Assembly: GCF_003201865.1 (NCBI RefSeq)
Contig: NZ_QJJJ01000014.1
Coordinates: 1-64,000 of the forward strand
Direction of reading: 5' to 3'
DNA length: 64,000 nt
From: Methylobacterium sp. B4
Lineage (GTDB): Bacteria; Pseudomonadota; Alphaproteobacteria; Rhizobiales; Beijerinckiaceae
The notes under the pieces were generated by a model, which saw nothing but the letters and a program-made list of their open reading frames with translations, did not search any database and was not told where the DNA came from. Of the stretch, positions 26,843 to 35,075 are shown piece after piece; within the stretch, counting starts at the first letter, position 1; each line of letters opens with the position of its first letter. A program made the translations under genes and the position numbers.

Positions 26843-28045
26843 ATGAACGAGCACCTGCGACCCGAACTCGACGCGGTGCCCGTCACCGCGCCGGGCAACG
26901 CGCCGCAGATGCAGGTCCTGCCGACCGCCGCCCGCCGCGGCCTCTCGCCGCTGAACCGGCGGCGGCTCGCGAACTTCCGGGCCAACCGGCGGGGCTACTG
27001 GTCGGCGGTGATCTTCGCCACCCTGTTCGTGCTGAGCCTGTTTGCCGAACTCATCGCCAACGATCGCCCGATCGTGATGCAGTACAAGGGCGAGTGGCTG
27101 TTTCCCGTCCTGATCGACTACCCGGACGAGAAGTTCGGCGGTTTCCTGGCGCGGACCGATTACCGCGATCCGCTGACACGCCAGGAGATCGAGTCGAACG
27201 GCTGGGTGCTCTGGCCGCCGATCCCCTACGCCGACAACACCTTCATGCGGGACCTGCCGACCGCGGCCCCCTCCCCGCCGACCTGGATGCTGGACGACGC
27301 GCAGTGCCGCCCGGTCGCCGAGCGGGCCGGCGTCAAGGCGGAGGGGCGCGAACTCGGCTGCCGCGACATCGAGTGGCACTGGCTCGGCACCGACAACGCG
27401 ACCCGGGACGTGCTGGCCCGCATCATCTACGGCTTCCGAATCTCGGTCCTGTTCGGCCTCGTGCTCGCCGCCCTCTCCTCGGTCATCGGCGTGATCGCCG
27501 GGGCGGTGCAGGGCTATTTCGGCGGCTGGACCGACCTGATCTTCCAGCGGGTCATCGAGATCTGGGGCGCGATCCCGACGCTCTACCTCATCATCATCAT
27601 GTCGGCCTTCCTCGTGCCGAGCTTCTTCACCCTGCTCGGCATCCTGATCCTGTTCTCGTGGACGGCGCTGGTCGGCGTCGTGCGCGCGGAATTCCTGCGC
27701 GCGCGCAATTTCGAATATGTGCGCGCCGCCCGCGCCCTCGGCCTGTCCAACATCCGCATCATGACCCGCCACCTCCTGCCCAACGCCATGGTGGCGACGC
27801 TGACCTTCCTGCCGTTCATCCTGAACGGCTCGATCACGACGCTGACCTCTCTCGACTATCTCGGCTTCGGCCTGCCCCCGGGCTCGCCCTCGCTCGGCGA
27901 ACTGCTGGCGCAGGGAAAGGACAACATCAATGCGCCCTGGCTCGGGCTGACCGGCTTCGCCGTGGTGGCCCTGATGCTGAGCCTGCTCGTCTTCGCGGGC
28001 GAGGCGGTGCGGGACGCGTTCGATCCGAGGAAGACCTTCGGGTAG
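26843..28045 (+). CDS. yejE: Peptide/oligopeptide ABC transporter permease, YejE-like
   Basis: 400 residues. The N-terminus has LSPLNRRRLANFRANRRGYW followed by one membrane helix and a long periplasmic insert (about residues 75-185, with the ALWPPIPY-like WVLWPPIPYADNTF and WHWLGTDNATRDVLARIIYG) that is the hallmark of YejE and separates it from DppC. Five more membrane helices follow, with the ATPase-contact motif EFLRARNFEYVRAARALGLS. The Yej system imports peptides such as microcin C. Normally yejA, yejB and yejF sit next to it; here none is present, so this is an isolated copy whose partners must be elsewhere or lost. Confidence 0.9.
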   Translation: MNEHLRPELDAVPVTAPGNAPQMQVLPTAARRGLSPLNRRRLANFRANRRGYWSAVIFATLFVLSLFAELIANDRPIVMQYKGEWLFPVLIDYPDEKFGGFLARTDYRDPLTRQEIESNGWVLWPPIPYADNTFMRDLPTAAPSPPTWMLDDAQCRPVAERAGVKAEGRELGCRDIEWHWLGTDNATRDVLARIIYGFRISVLFGLVLAALSSVIGVIAGAVQGYFGGWTDLIFQRVIEIWGAIPTLYLIIIMSAFLVPSFFTLLGILILFSWTALVGVVRAEFLRARNFEYVRAARALGLSNIRIMTRHLLPNAMVATLTFLPFILNGSITTLTSLDYLGFGLPPGSPSLGELLAQGKDNINAPWLGLTGFAVVALMLSLLVFAGEAVRDAFDPRKTFG

Positions 28046-28054
28046 GGGGCCGGA

Positions 28055-28095
28055 GCATCATCCCGAAAGACGGCCTCCGGCTTTCGGGATGATGC
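28055..28095. repeat. Perfect long hairpin repeat after yejE
   Basis: gcatcatcccgaaag (28055-28069) and ctttcgggatgatgc (28081-28095) form a perfect 15-bp stem with an 11-base loop, and a second small inverted repeat around ggatcctcgtcctggatcc follows to about 28130. It lies between the convergent yejE and GH3 genes, so it may end both transcripts although it has no T run. The form suggests another short interspersed repeat family. Confidence 0.7.
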
Positions 28096-28146
28096 AGACT
28101 CGGATGCCGGGATCCTCGTCCTGGATCCGGGATCCAGGGCGAGGCT

Positions 28147-30372
28147 CTAGCGCCGTGCCTCGTCGCTGCCCGGCGGCCCGCGCCAGCCGGTCTCGACCGT
28201 GAAGCCGGCGCTTCGCGTGCCGACGGAATCGCCGCCGACATGGGCGAGGTAGGCGCCGGCCTCGACCACGAGGGTGCCGTCCGGCTCGTGGTAGCCGAGG
28301 TCGCGCGCCGGGACGCGGAAGGTGGCGATTCCGGTCTCGCCCGAGGCGAGGTCGAGCAGGGCGACCCCCTTGAGCAGGCGCCTCGGGCGGCTGCGGGCGG
28401 CCACCGGTTGGCTCACGTAGAGCTGGACCACCGCCCGCCCCGCCCGCGTGCCGTGATTGGTCACGGGCGCGCGGACCTCCAAGACAGCCTCGAAGCGGTC
28501 GCCCACGCCGAGGCGCGGGGTCGCGATCTCCGGCTCGCCGTAGGCGAAGCGGGTGTAGGACAGGCCGTGGCCGAACGGGAACAGCGGCAGCGGCGACGCG
28601 TCGGCGTAGCCCATGGTCCAGCGCGTGCCCGGAAGATGCGGGCGTCCGCCCGGCAGGGCGTCGTAGGTGAGCGGCATCTGCCCGACGGTGCGCGGCCAGG
28701 AGACCGGCAGCTTTCCCGACGGGTTGGCATCGCCGAACAGCGTCTCGGCGATCGCCGGCCCGCCCTCCGTGCCGGGAAGCCAAGCCATTAGCACGGCCTG
28801 CGCCCGATCCAGCGCCGGGCCGAGTTCGGTCGGCCGCCCGCCGAAGACGACGAGCGCCACGGGCGTGCCGGCCTGCGAGACCGCCGCGAGCAGTTCCTGC
28901 TGCAGGCCGGGCCAGGACAGGAAGGCGCTCGACGAGCCCTCCCCCGAACGATCGCGGGGCTCGCCCATCACCGCCACGACGAGGTCGGCCCTGCGCGCCG
29001 CCTCGACCGCGGCGGGAAAGCCGTCGCTGCCGTCGCAGACCCGCCCGCAGCCGGGCGCGAACGCGATCTCGACCCCGGATGCGGCACCCCGCGCGCGCAG
29101 GCCCGCGAGGACGCTCGTCGCGTCCCATTCCTGCCCGGCGCCCTCGTGCGGCCCGACCTGATCCCAGGCGGAATCGGCGAACGGCCCGACCACGGCGATG
29201 CGCCGCACGCGGGCGGGATCGATCGGCAGCACGTCGCCTCGGTTCTGGAGCAGCACGAGGCTCGCGCGCGCCGCGGCGCGGGCCAGATCGCGGGTCTCGG
29301 GACGCAGCAACCGGCCCTCGGCGCCCGCCGGATCGAGGACGGGGCGGTCGAACAGGCCGAGCCCGAACTTCAGCCGCAGCACCCGGCCCACCGCCGCGTC
29401 GAGAGCGGTCTCGGGGATGCGCCCGGCCCGCACCTCCTCGGGCAGGTGGCGCAGGAACAGGCCGCTGGTCATGTCCATGTCGACACCCGCGAGCAGCGCC
29501 TTACGCGCGGCCTCCGCATCGTCGCGGGCGACGCCGTGCTTCACGAGGCCGGCCACCGCCTGCCAATCCGCCACGACGAGGCCGGAAAAGCCCATCTGCC
29601 GCCGCAGCAGGCCGGTCATCAGGCTCGCATCGGCGGTGGCGGGCACACCGTTCAGCGCAGTCAGCGCCGTCATGACCGCGTCGGCGCCCGCCCGGATGCC
29701 GTCGCGGAAGGGCGGCAGGTGCAGGTCGTGCATCTCGGTCGGGGCCACGAAGGTGGCGTCGTAGTCGCGCCCACCGAGCACCGCGCCGTAGCCGACGAAG
29801 TGCTTGAGCGTGCTCGCGAGCCCGCCGTCGCGAAATCCCTCGACCTGCGCCGCGGCGAGGCGTCCGGTCAGCCACGGGTCCTCGCCCAGTCCCTCGACCA
29901 CGCGGCCCCAGCGCAGGTCGCGGGCCACGTCCGCCATCGGCGCGAAGGTCCAGTTGATGCCCACCGCCGCCGACTCGCGGCCCTGGGCGGCGGCGGCGCG
30001 GCGCAGCAGGCCGGCATCGAAGCTCGCCGCCATGGCCAGCGGCAGCGGGAAGACGGTGCGGTAGCCGTGAACGATGTCGAGGCCGACGAGCAGCGGGATG
30101 CCGAGACGCGAGGCTCGGGCGAGGCGGTCGGCCTGGGCGGCGAGCCCGGCATTGTTGAAGTTGATGACAGCCCCGACCTCGCCCCGGCGGATGCTGTCGA
30201 GGTCGAGGATCGGCTCGTGCGAGATCAGGTTGAGCTGGCCGGCCTTCTCCTCCAGCGTCATGCGGGAGATGAGCGCCTCGATCCGGCCCTCGACGGGTTC
30301 CGCTGCGGCGGCCCCCGCGGCGAGGGCGCCGGCCGCGAGCGCTCGGACCATCCCCGACACCAGCCGTCGCAT
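28147..30372 (-). CDS. bglX: Beta-glucosidase, glycoside hydrolase family 3
   Basis: 741 residues from ATG 30372, chosen because it gives a signal peptide (MRRLVSGMVRALAAGALAAG, cleavage near AAAAEP) immediately followed by the family start VEGRIEALISRMTLEEKAGQ. The N-terminal GH3 barrel has VGLDIVHGYRTVFPLPLAMA, STLKHFVGYGAVLGGRDYD and the nucleophile Asp in FSGLVVADWQAVAGLVKHG. The second domain carries VLLQNRGDVLPIDPARVRRI, and a C-terminal fibronectin-III-like domain ends near VEAGAYLAHVGGDS. It is a periplasmic exo-glucosidase or related hydrolase acting on beta-linked oligosaccharides. The gene stands alone on its strand with the diguanylate cyclase upstream. Confidence 0.92.
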   Translation of the reverse strand: MRRLVSGMVRALAAGALAAGAAAAEPVEGRIEALISRMTLEEKAGQLNLISHEPILDLDSIRRGEVGAVINFNNAGLAAQADRLARASRLGIPLLVGLDIVHGYRTVFPLPLAMAASFDAGLLRRAAAAQGRESAAVGINWTFAPMADVARDLRWGRVVEGLGEDPWLTGRLAAAQVEGFRDGGLASTLKHFVGYGAVLGGRDYDATFVAPTEMHDLHLPPFRDGIRAGADAVMTALTALNGVPATADASLMTGLLRRQMGFSGLVVADWQAVAGLVKHGVARDDAEAARKALLAGVDMDMTSGLFLRHLPEEVRAGRIPETALDAAVGRVLRLKFGLGLFDRPVLDPAGAEGRLLRPETRDLARAAARASLVLLQNRGDVLPIDPARVRRIAVVGPFADSAWDQVGPHEGAGQEWDATSVLAGLRARGAASGVEIAFAPGCGRVCDGSDGFPAAVEAARRADLVVAVMGEPRDRSGEGSSSAFLSWPGLQQELLAAVSQAGTPVALVVFGGRPTELGPALDRAQAVLMAWLPGTEGGPAIAETLFGDANPSGKLPVSWPRTVGQMPLTYDALPGGRPHLPGTRWTMGYADASPLPLFPFGHGLSYTRFAYGEPEIATPRLGVGDRFEAVLEVRAPVTNHGTRAGRAVVQLYVSQPVAARSRPRRLLKGVALLDLASGETGIATFRVPARDLGYHEPDGTLVVEAGAYLAHVGGDSVGTRSAGFTVETGWRGPPGSDEARR

Positions 30373-30494
30373 CGCACCCGCCCCCGCTCGGGACGGTCCT
30401 CTCCGCCCTCGATTGCCGGCGAGGACCATGCCTGAAACGAAGCGGGGCCGTCGACCGTCCCCGCGCCCCGCGTTCGGCGCTTCGTGTGGACGGC

Positions 30495-31679
30495 TCAGCG
30501 CGCGCTCGCCCGTCCCTGGCGTCCGCTCTGGCGCAGCGGCACCTCGAAGCCGTCGTCGCACATCACGCGGTCGCGCCCGGCATCCTTGGCCCGGTAGAGC
30601 GCCTCGTCGGCCCGGCGGAGCAGGTAGTCGAGGCTGCCGCCGATCTGGCTCTCGGCCGCCGTGCCGACGCTGACCCGTAGCCTGAGATCGGGATAGTCGG
30701 GATGGGTGAAGCCCGCCACGGCGGAGCGGACCTGCTCGGCGATGCGGGCCGCCGCCCGTCCGTCGTGCCGCGGCAGCAGGCAGGCGAATTCCTCGCCGCC
30801 CATCCGCCCGAACACCGCGCCGGGTGGAAGGAGCGGCACCGTGACGTGGCAGAAGGCGGAGAGCACGGCGTCGCCGACATTGTGGCCGTAGCGGTCGTTG
30901 ATCGCCTTGAAGTGATCGAGATCGAACAGGAGCAGGGCCGCCGGACCGTGGGCGAGGTGCCGCTCGGCCTGGTCGACCAGGGCGCGCCGGTTGGCGATGC
31001 CGGTCAGGGAATCGGTCTCGGCGGCGAGGCGCTGCTCACGCTCCGCCCGCTCCTTGGTCAGTGCCATGAACACGAAGGCGATGGCCACCGAGAACAGCGT
31101 GCCGGCAAAGCACAGGATGGCGAACCAGGGCGAGCTCATCGAGACGGAGCTGGGCAGCGGCACCGTGAGCGCCAGCGGAATCCGGATCCAGTAGAGGCCG
31201 GCATAGATCGCGAGCAGCGCCAGTGCAGGGTAGCGGGAGACCAGCGGCTCGTCGCGCCCGCGCCAGATGGTCCCGGCGCCGAGGGCGCAATAGATCCCGG
31301 CGATGGTCGAGGCGAGGATGACGCGCGCCACGATCGACGCGAAGAAGGGCGGCACGAGGCAGGCCGCGAGCCAGACCAGCCCGCCGGCCGCAGCCCAACC
31401 GAGCAGCGGCGGACGGCGCTCGAAGGCGCGCACCCCACTCCAGATCAAGCCGTAGCTCGCGATCATCAGCGCGTTGGCGACACCGATCGACAGTTCGTCC
31501 GAAATCTGGCCGCGCAGGGCCAGCATCAGCGAGGCGATCCCGCCGATCAGATGGGCGACGCCCCAGATCGCCAGGGCGCGCTCCCGGCGGGTCTGGCTCC
31601 ACGACAGCAGGAACAGAACGCCCACGGTGACGATGATGGCGACCGTCATCATGAAGAGCGTGGGCAGGTCGAGGCGCAT
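30495..31679 (-). CDS. Membrane-bound diguanylate cyclase (GGDEF)
   Basis: 394 residues. Six to seven membrane segments fill residues 1-205 (for example TLFMMTVAIIVTVGVLFLLS and WFAILCFAGTLFSVAIAFVF). The GGDEF domain follows: DSLTGIANRRALVDQAERHL, LLLFDLDHFKAINDRYGHNV, and the active-site loop FGRMGGEEFACLLPRH, with RRADEALYRAKDAGRDRV at the end. The catalytic motif is intact, so it should make cyclic di-GMP. The RxxD inhibitory site five residues before GGEEF is missing (PPGA instead), so product inhibition through that site is not expected. No EAL domain is present. Confidence 0.93.
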   Translation of the reverse strand: MRLDLPTLFMMTVAIIVTVGVLFLLSWSQTRRERALAIWGVAHLIGGIASLMLALRGQISDELSIGVANALMIASYGLIWSGVRAFERRPPLLGWAAAGGLVWLAACLVPPFFASIVARVILASTIAGIYCALGAGTIWRGRDEPLVSRYPALALLAIYAGLYWIRIPLALTVPLPSSVSMSSPWFAILCFAGTLFSVAIAFVFMALTKERAEREQRLAAETDSLTGIANRRALVDQAERHLAHGPAALLLFDLDHFKAINDRYGHNVGDAVLSAFCHVTVPLLPPGAVFGRMGGEEFACLLPRHDGRAAARIAEQVRSAVAGFTHPDYPDLRLRVSVGTAAESQIGGSLDYLLRRADEALYRAKDAGRDRVMCDDGFEVPLRQSGRQGRASAR

Positions 31680-31783
31680 GACGATCCTGGATCGGAGGGC
31701 TCAAGAGATCGCGCCGTCTCCTCCGCACCGGATCCCGCTCAAATCGAACCGGGACACGACTTGCATGCGAAAGGCAATGGTCG

Positions 31784-31795
31784 GCATTCGAATGC
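31784..31795. promoter_or_regulatory. Perfect 12-bp palindrome upstream of the diguanylate cyclase
   Basis: gcattcgaatgc is its own reverse complement and lies in the most AT-rich part of the 182-bp gap between the cyclase start (31679) and the xerD stop (31862). The setting about 105 bases upstream of the cyclase start suits a dimeric regulator site, but no regulator is named by the sequence. Confidence 0.35.
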
Positions 31796-31861
31796 AAAAC
31801 GAATAAAATTGCGTTTCCCGATCCGCCGATAAAGCGGTCGGCGATACCGTTCGGACGGCTT

Positions 31862-32851
31862 CTATAGTTGCCTTTCACCCTCCGCAATCACGTCCTGCTG
31901 ATCGTTCAGCGGGTGCAGGTCGCGCACCATGCCCTTCAGCCGCTCGTCGAGGACGTGGGTGTAGATCTGGGTCGTCGAGATGTCGGCATGGCCGAGCAAT
32001 TCCTGCACGATGCGCAGATCCGCGCCGTTCTGGAGGAGATGGCTCGCGAAGGCGTGACGCAGGACGTGCGGGCTGACCCGGTCGGCGCGCAGGCCCGCGG
32101 CGGCAGCGACCGCCTTCAGGTCGCGGGCGAAGACCTGCCGGCTGAGATGGCCGCTCTCGCTCTCGGCGGGGAACAGCCAGGGGCCGTCGGCGGGCAGATG
32201 GCCGGCATGGGCGCGCATCGCGTCGCGGGCGAGGTCGGTGAGCGGCACGAGGCGCTCGCGCCCGCCCTTGCCCTTGACCACGAGGTAGCGTTCGCGCGTG
32301 GCCGCGGCCGAGCGCGGCAGGGCGACGAGTTCGGAGACGCGCAGGCCCGTGGCGTAGAGCAGTTCGAGCAGGCACAGCATCCGCGCGGCGACGCGAGCCT
32401 CGGCCCGGTTCTCGCCCGCGGCCTCGGCCCGCTCCCGGGCAACGGCGAGCAGGCGGTCGACCTCGGCCACGGACAGGATCTTCGGCAGGCCCTTGGCCCG
32501 GCGCGGGGCGGCGACCGGTGCGGTCGGATCGGTGTCCGAAAACCCTTCCGCGTAGAGGAAGCGGTGGAAGCCGCGGATACAGGACAGCCGCCGGGCCGCC
32601 GAGGACGCCTTCAGGCCGCGCGGCTCCAGGGAGGCGATGTAGGCCCGCACCTGCTCGGCCTCCGCCTCCAGCGGATCGACGCCCTGCCGGGCGAGGTCGC
32701 CGAGATAGTCGTCGAGATCGCGCCGGTAGGCCGCCAGCGTGTTGGCGGCCGCGCCGCGCTCCGCGGCGAGCATGTCGAGGAAGGCCTGCGCCGGATCCTC
32801 CGCCGGACCGGATGGGGGCACGGGCGGGACCGGAGACCCGCCCCCGCTCAT
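31862..32851 (-). CDS. xerD: Site-specific tyrosine recombinase XerD
   Basis: 329 residues from ATG 32851. The N-terminal SAM-like domain (FLDMLAAERGAAANTLAAYR) binds DNA; the catalytic domain keeps all active residues: Arg in YATGLRVSELVAL, Lys in VVKGKGGRERLVPL, His-x-x-Arg in SPHVLRHAFASHLLQNGAD, and His then Tyr in LLGHADISTTQIYTHVLDER. It resolves chromosome dimers at dif with XerC in the cytoplasm. The start overlaps the stop of a small membrane-protein gene (ATGA at 32848-32851), so the two are translated as a coupled pair. A longer frame upstream in this phase belongs to the shadow of the CorA-like gene. Confidence 0.94.
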   Translation of the reverse strand: MSGGGSPVPPVPPSGPAEDPAQAFLDMLAAERGAAANTLAAYRRDLDDYLGDLARQGVDPLEAEAEQVRAYIASLEPRGLKASSAARRLSCIRGFHRFLYAEGFSDTDPTAPVAAPRRAKGLPKILSVAEVDRLLAVARERAEAAGENRAEARVAARMLCLLELLYATGLRVSELVALPRSAAATRERYLVVKGKGGRERLVPLTDLARDAMRAHAGHLPADGPWLFPAESESGHLSRQVFARDLKAVAAAAGLRADRVSPHVLRHAFASHLLQNGADLRIVQELLGHADISTTQIYTHVLDERLKGMVRDLHPLNDQQDVIAEGERQL

Positions 32852-33000
32852 CGGCCGCCCGGCTGGAGCTTCGAGTTGGGAATGTTGACGCTCATCTCCC
32901 GGGGCGTCGGCTCGACGAAGGTCGCCAGGGCGAACATCCCGGCGAAGACGAGGCCCGCGAGGATCGCGATCGTGGCAAGGAAGCGGAAGAGGGTGGGCAA
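32848..33000 (-). CDS. Small conserved-looking membrane protein with TTG start
   Basis: 50 residues from TTG 32998-33000, which has GAAAGG nine to fourteen bases upstream; no ATG or GTG fits. The chain is xPTLFRFLATIAILAGLVFA with one membrane helix, then the periplasmic tail FVEPTPREMSVNIPNSKLQP. The motif FVEPTPREM recurs, as I recall, in short proteins next to xerD in other Rhizobiales, which supports its being real; the function is unknown. Its TGA overlaps the ATG of xerD, so it probably sets xerD translation. Confidence 0.7.
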   Translation of the reverse strand: MPTLFRFLATIAILAGLVFAGMFALATFVEPTPREMSVNIPNSKLQPGGR

Positions 33001-33213
33001 GGGAACCGGCCTTTCGCCGAGATACGCGGACGAGCGGGTCGTGTTGCGATGCGCAAACCGTGGGCCTCGATCCCATGGCACCGGCCCGAAGGCAAGGTCC
33101 GCCGGAGCACAGGCGCCCATGGAAATGGCGCGACGGGTCGGCCGCACCCCATCCATGCGCCGGCTGAGTCGCTTCCGCGAGGCCTCGGTGTCTCCGGCGT
33201 GGCCGGTTTCGCC

Positions 33214-34830
33214 TCAGCGCTGTTCCTTGCGCCAGATGTCGAGGAACGCCTGGGCCTTGGTCGTCAGGGCCATGCGCTCGTCCGAGAGGGCATCGACGAA
33301 GGCGGCGAGGCGCCGCGACTTCACGACCGTGTAGGTGGTGAGCAGCAGCACGCCAACGAATACGACGATGACGGCGACGAGCTTTTCGAGATGGGTCGCG
33401 TGCGCGAAGTCGAGCACGTTCATCCCCAGCACCGTCGCCGTGATCGCGCCCACCATGAAGCAGATCGTCACCACGGTGAGTTTGAGGAAGAAGCGCGACT
33501 GGCGCCGTAGCGACTCGCTGTCGAGATAGGCCGACATGGCGCCCAGGGATTGCCGGACATCCTCGTAGAGACGTTCCGTGCCGAGCTGGGTCGTGAGCAG
33601 CGCGAAGATCTCGCTGGCCTGCGTCTGGTTCGAGGCCTGATGGAACCAGTAGCGGTGGTTGAAGCGCAGGAAGCTCTCCATCGACAGGCGCATGTCCTGC
33701 GCGAAGCGGCCCACGCTCCGGCGATCGGTGATGTCGAGGGCGTTCACCGCGACCGCCAGCCGGTCGGCCATCATCAGAAGCGCGGCCTTGTGAAAGCGCG
33801 CCATGAGAAACAGCTGGAAGTAGCGGTGCCGGAACTCGCCGAGCAGCCCGCGCTCGGGGTCGATCGCGGCCGTCGACGTCCCCGTCACCATGGTCAGACC
33901 CCAGCCGCTGCAGGTCAGCCGCATGCCCGAGGCCACGCCGCGCCCCGGATCGAAGAACCGGTCGTGGCAGTATTCCTCCTCGAAACGCGCGAGGTAGGCG
34001 TCGGAATAGGGCAGCTCCTCGGACGGGTCGGGACCGGTGTTGAGGCCGAGACGGACGTAGTCGGTGCGCGTGATCTGCGACGGATCGCGGGTCGCGAAGA
34101 AGCCCATGCCTGGAATCCGGTAATCCTCGAGATGCCGGTAGCGGAGCGCCCCGGGGACCTTCGAGTGATGCGGGACGATCGGCGCGACCAGGAAGTCCCA
34201 GTGGGCCGCCACCCGCGCCGAGCGGTTGCGGCACATGGCGGCGAGGTAGTGTTCGCAATTTTCGAAGTCGGAAGCCGCAAGGACCTCGCCGCCGGAACCG
34301 AGCCACTCCATGCGCCGCGGGCAATGGAGCGCCCGCCCCTGCTCGTCCCAGCCGGACGGGTAGGTGCGGCCGATGCGGAACATGAGATCCTGCGCGCCGG
34401 CGAGCGGTAGCCCCTCCGCCGCCAGCTCGACGTAGAGCAGCGCGATGTCCAGGTCGTGGAAGAAGTAGAGGTCGATGTGCACGACATCGAGGTCGATCGG
34501 CGGCCCGTCCTCGTCGAGCGTGACGCGGGCGGACGTCACGTCCTCGCGGCGGACGATGTGGATCGGCGACTCGCCGTAGCCCCGGCCGGCCTCGCGCTCA
34601 TAGGCCTCGCCGTAGAGGAAGTGCTGGACGTGCGGGAGGAAGGCGACGAATTCCCGGTAGTGGCGCTCCTGGAATCGACCGCGCTCGTGGGCGAACCGGT
34701 CATCGAGGTTCCGCCAGGGCGGCCCGAGCTTCTGCCAGTGACAGGCCATCGGCTCGCGGCCGGTCGGGACCAGTTGCAGCGGCCAGAGCAGGATGTGACG
34801 GAAATGCTCCACGATGGTGTCCGACGACAT
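33214..34830 (-). CDS. CorA-like membrane protein, divergent
   Basis: 538 residues. The long N-terminal part (residues 1 to about 445) is soluble and rich in aromatic and charged residues (DVVHIDLYFFHDLDIALLYV, HWDFLVAPIVPHHSK). At the C-terminus two membrane helices are joined by a short loop: VVTICFMVGAITATVLGMN, then LVAVIVVFVGVLLLTTYTVV, and a basic cytosolic tail. The GMN triplet at the end of the first helix is the defining motif of CorA/Mrs2 magnesium channels, and the preceding helical region (ASEIFALLTTQLGTERLYED) could form the CorA stalk. This supports a distant CorA-type ion channel, but the N-terminal domain is not the standard one. I am not sure of transport activity. Confidence 0.6.
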   Translation of the reverse strand: MSSDTIVEHFRHILLWPLQLVPTGREPMACHWQKLGPPWRNLDDRFAHERGRFQERHYREFVAFLPHVQHFLYGEAYEREAGRGYGESPIHIVRREDVTSARVTLDEDGPPIDLDVVHIDLYFFHDLDIALLYVELAAEGLPLAGAQDLMFRIGRTYPSGWDEQGRALHCPRRMEWLGSGGEVLAASDFENCEHYLAAMCRNRSARVAAHWDFLVAPIVPHHSKVPGALRYRHLEDYRIPGMGFFATRDPSQITRTDYVRLGLNTGPDPSEELPYSDAYLARFEEEYCHDRFFDPGRGVASGMRLTCSGWGLTMVTGTSTAAIDPERGLLGEFRHRYFQLFLMARFHKAALLMMADRLAVAVNALDITDRRSVGRFAQDMRLSMESFLRFNHRYWFHQASNQTQASEIFALLTTQLGTERLYEDVRQSLGAMSAYLDSESLRRQSRFFLKLTVVTICFMVGAITATVLGMNVLDFAHATHLEKLVAVIVVFVGVLLLTTYTVVKSRRLAAFVDALSDERMALTTKAQAFLDIWRKEQR

Positions 34831-34974
34831 CCGCAGCCTCGTCCCGTCTCAAGAATCGGCCTGCCTGTTCGGCACCTCCCGGTTTTTATGATTCGCGCGT
34901 CGCGCCGAAGACAGTCGTTCGCATCGCCGCCGGTGACATAAGCGGATGTGTGATCGTCCCGCGCTGGCCGGACC

Positions 34975-34996
34975 GCGGTTCCAGGCCTGGAACCGC
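34975..34996. repeat. Perfect 22-bp palindrome downstream of gloB
   Basis: gcggttccagg and cctggaaccgc form an uninterrupted 11-bp stem with no loop, so as RNA it would need to open a few central pairs. It lies in the 245-bp gap between gloB and the CorA-like gene (both minus strand). It may be a transcript end for gloB or a protein-binding site. Confidence 0.4.
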
Positions 34997-35075
34997 ACGA
35001 TCGGGCCGCGCCGCCCCTCGTCGCGACGCGTTCCCGGAGCCGAAGCGGATGCCGCCTCGGCCCGGGACGCGACCC

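Noticed and set aside
33001-34324. Upstream extension of the xerD frame giving an 820-residue protein
   Set aside because: The extra part is the off-frame reading of the CorA-like gene; XerD starts at 32851, coupled to the small membrane protein.
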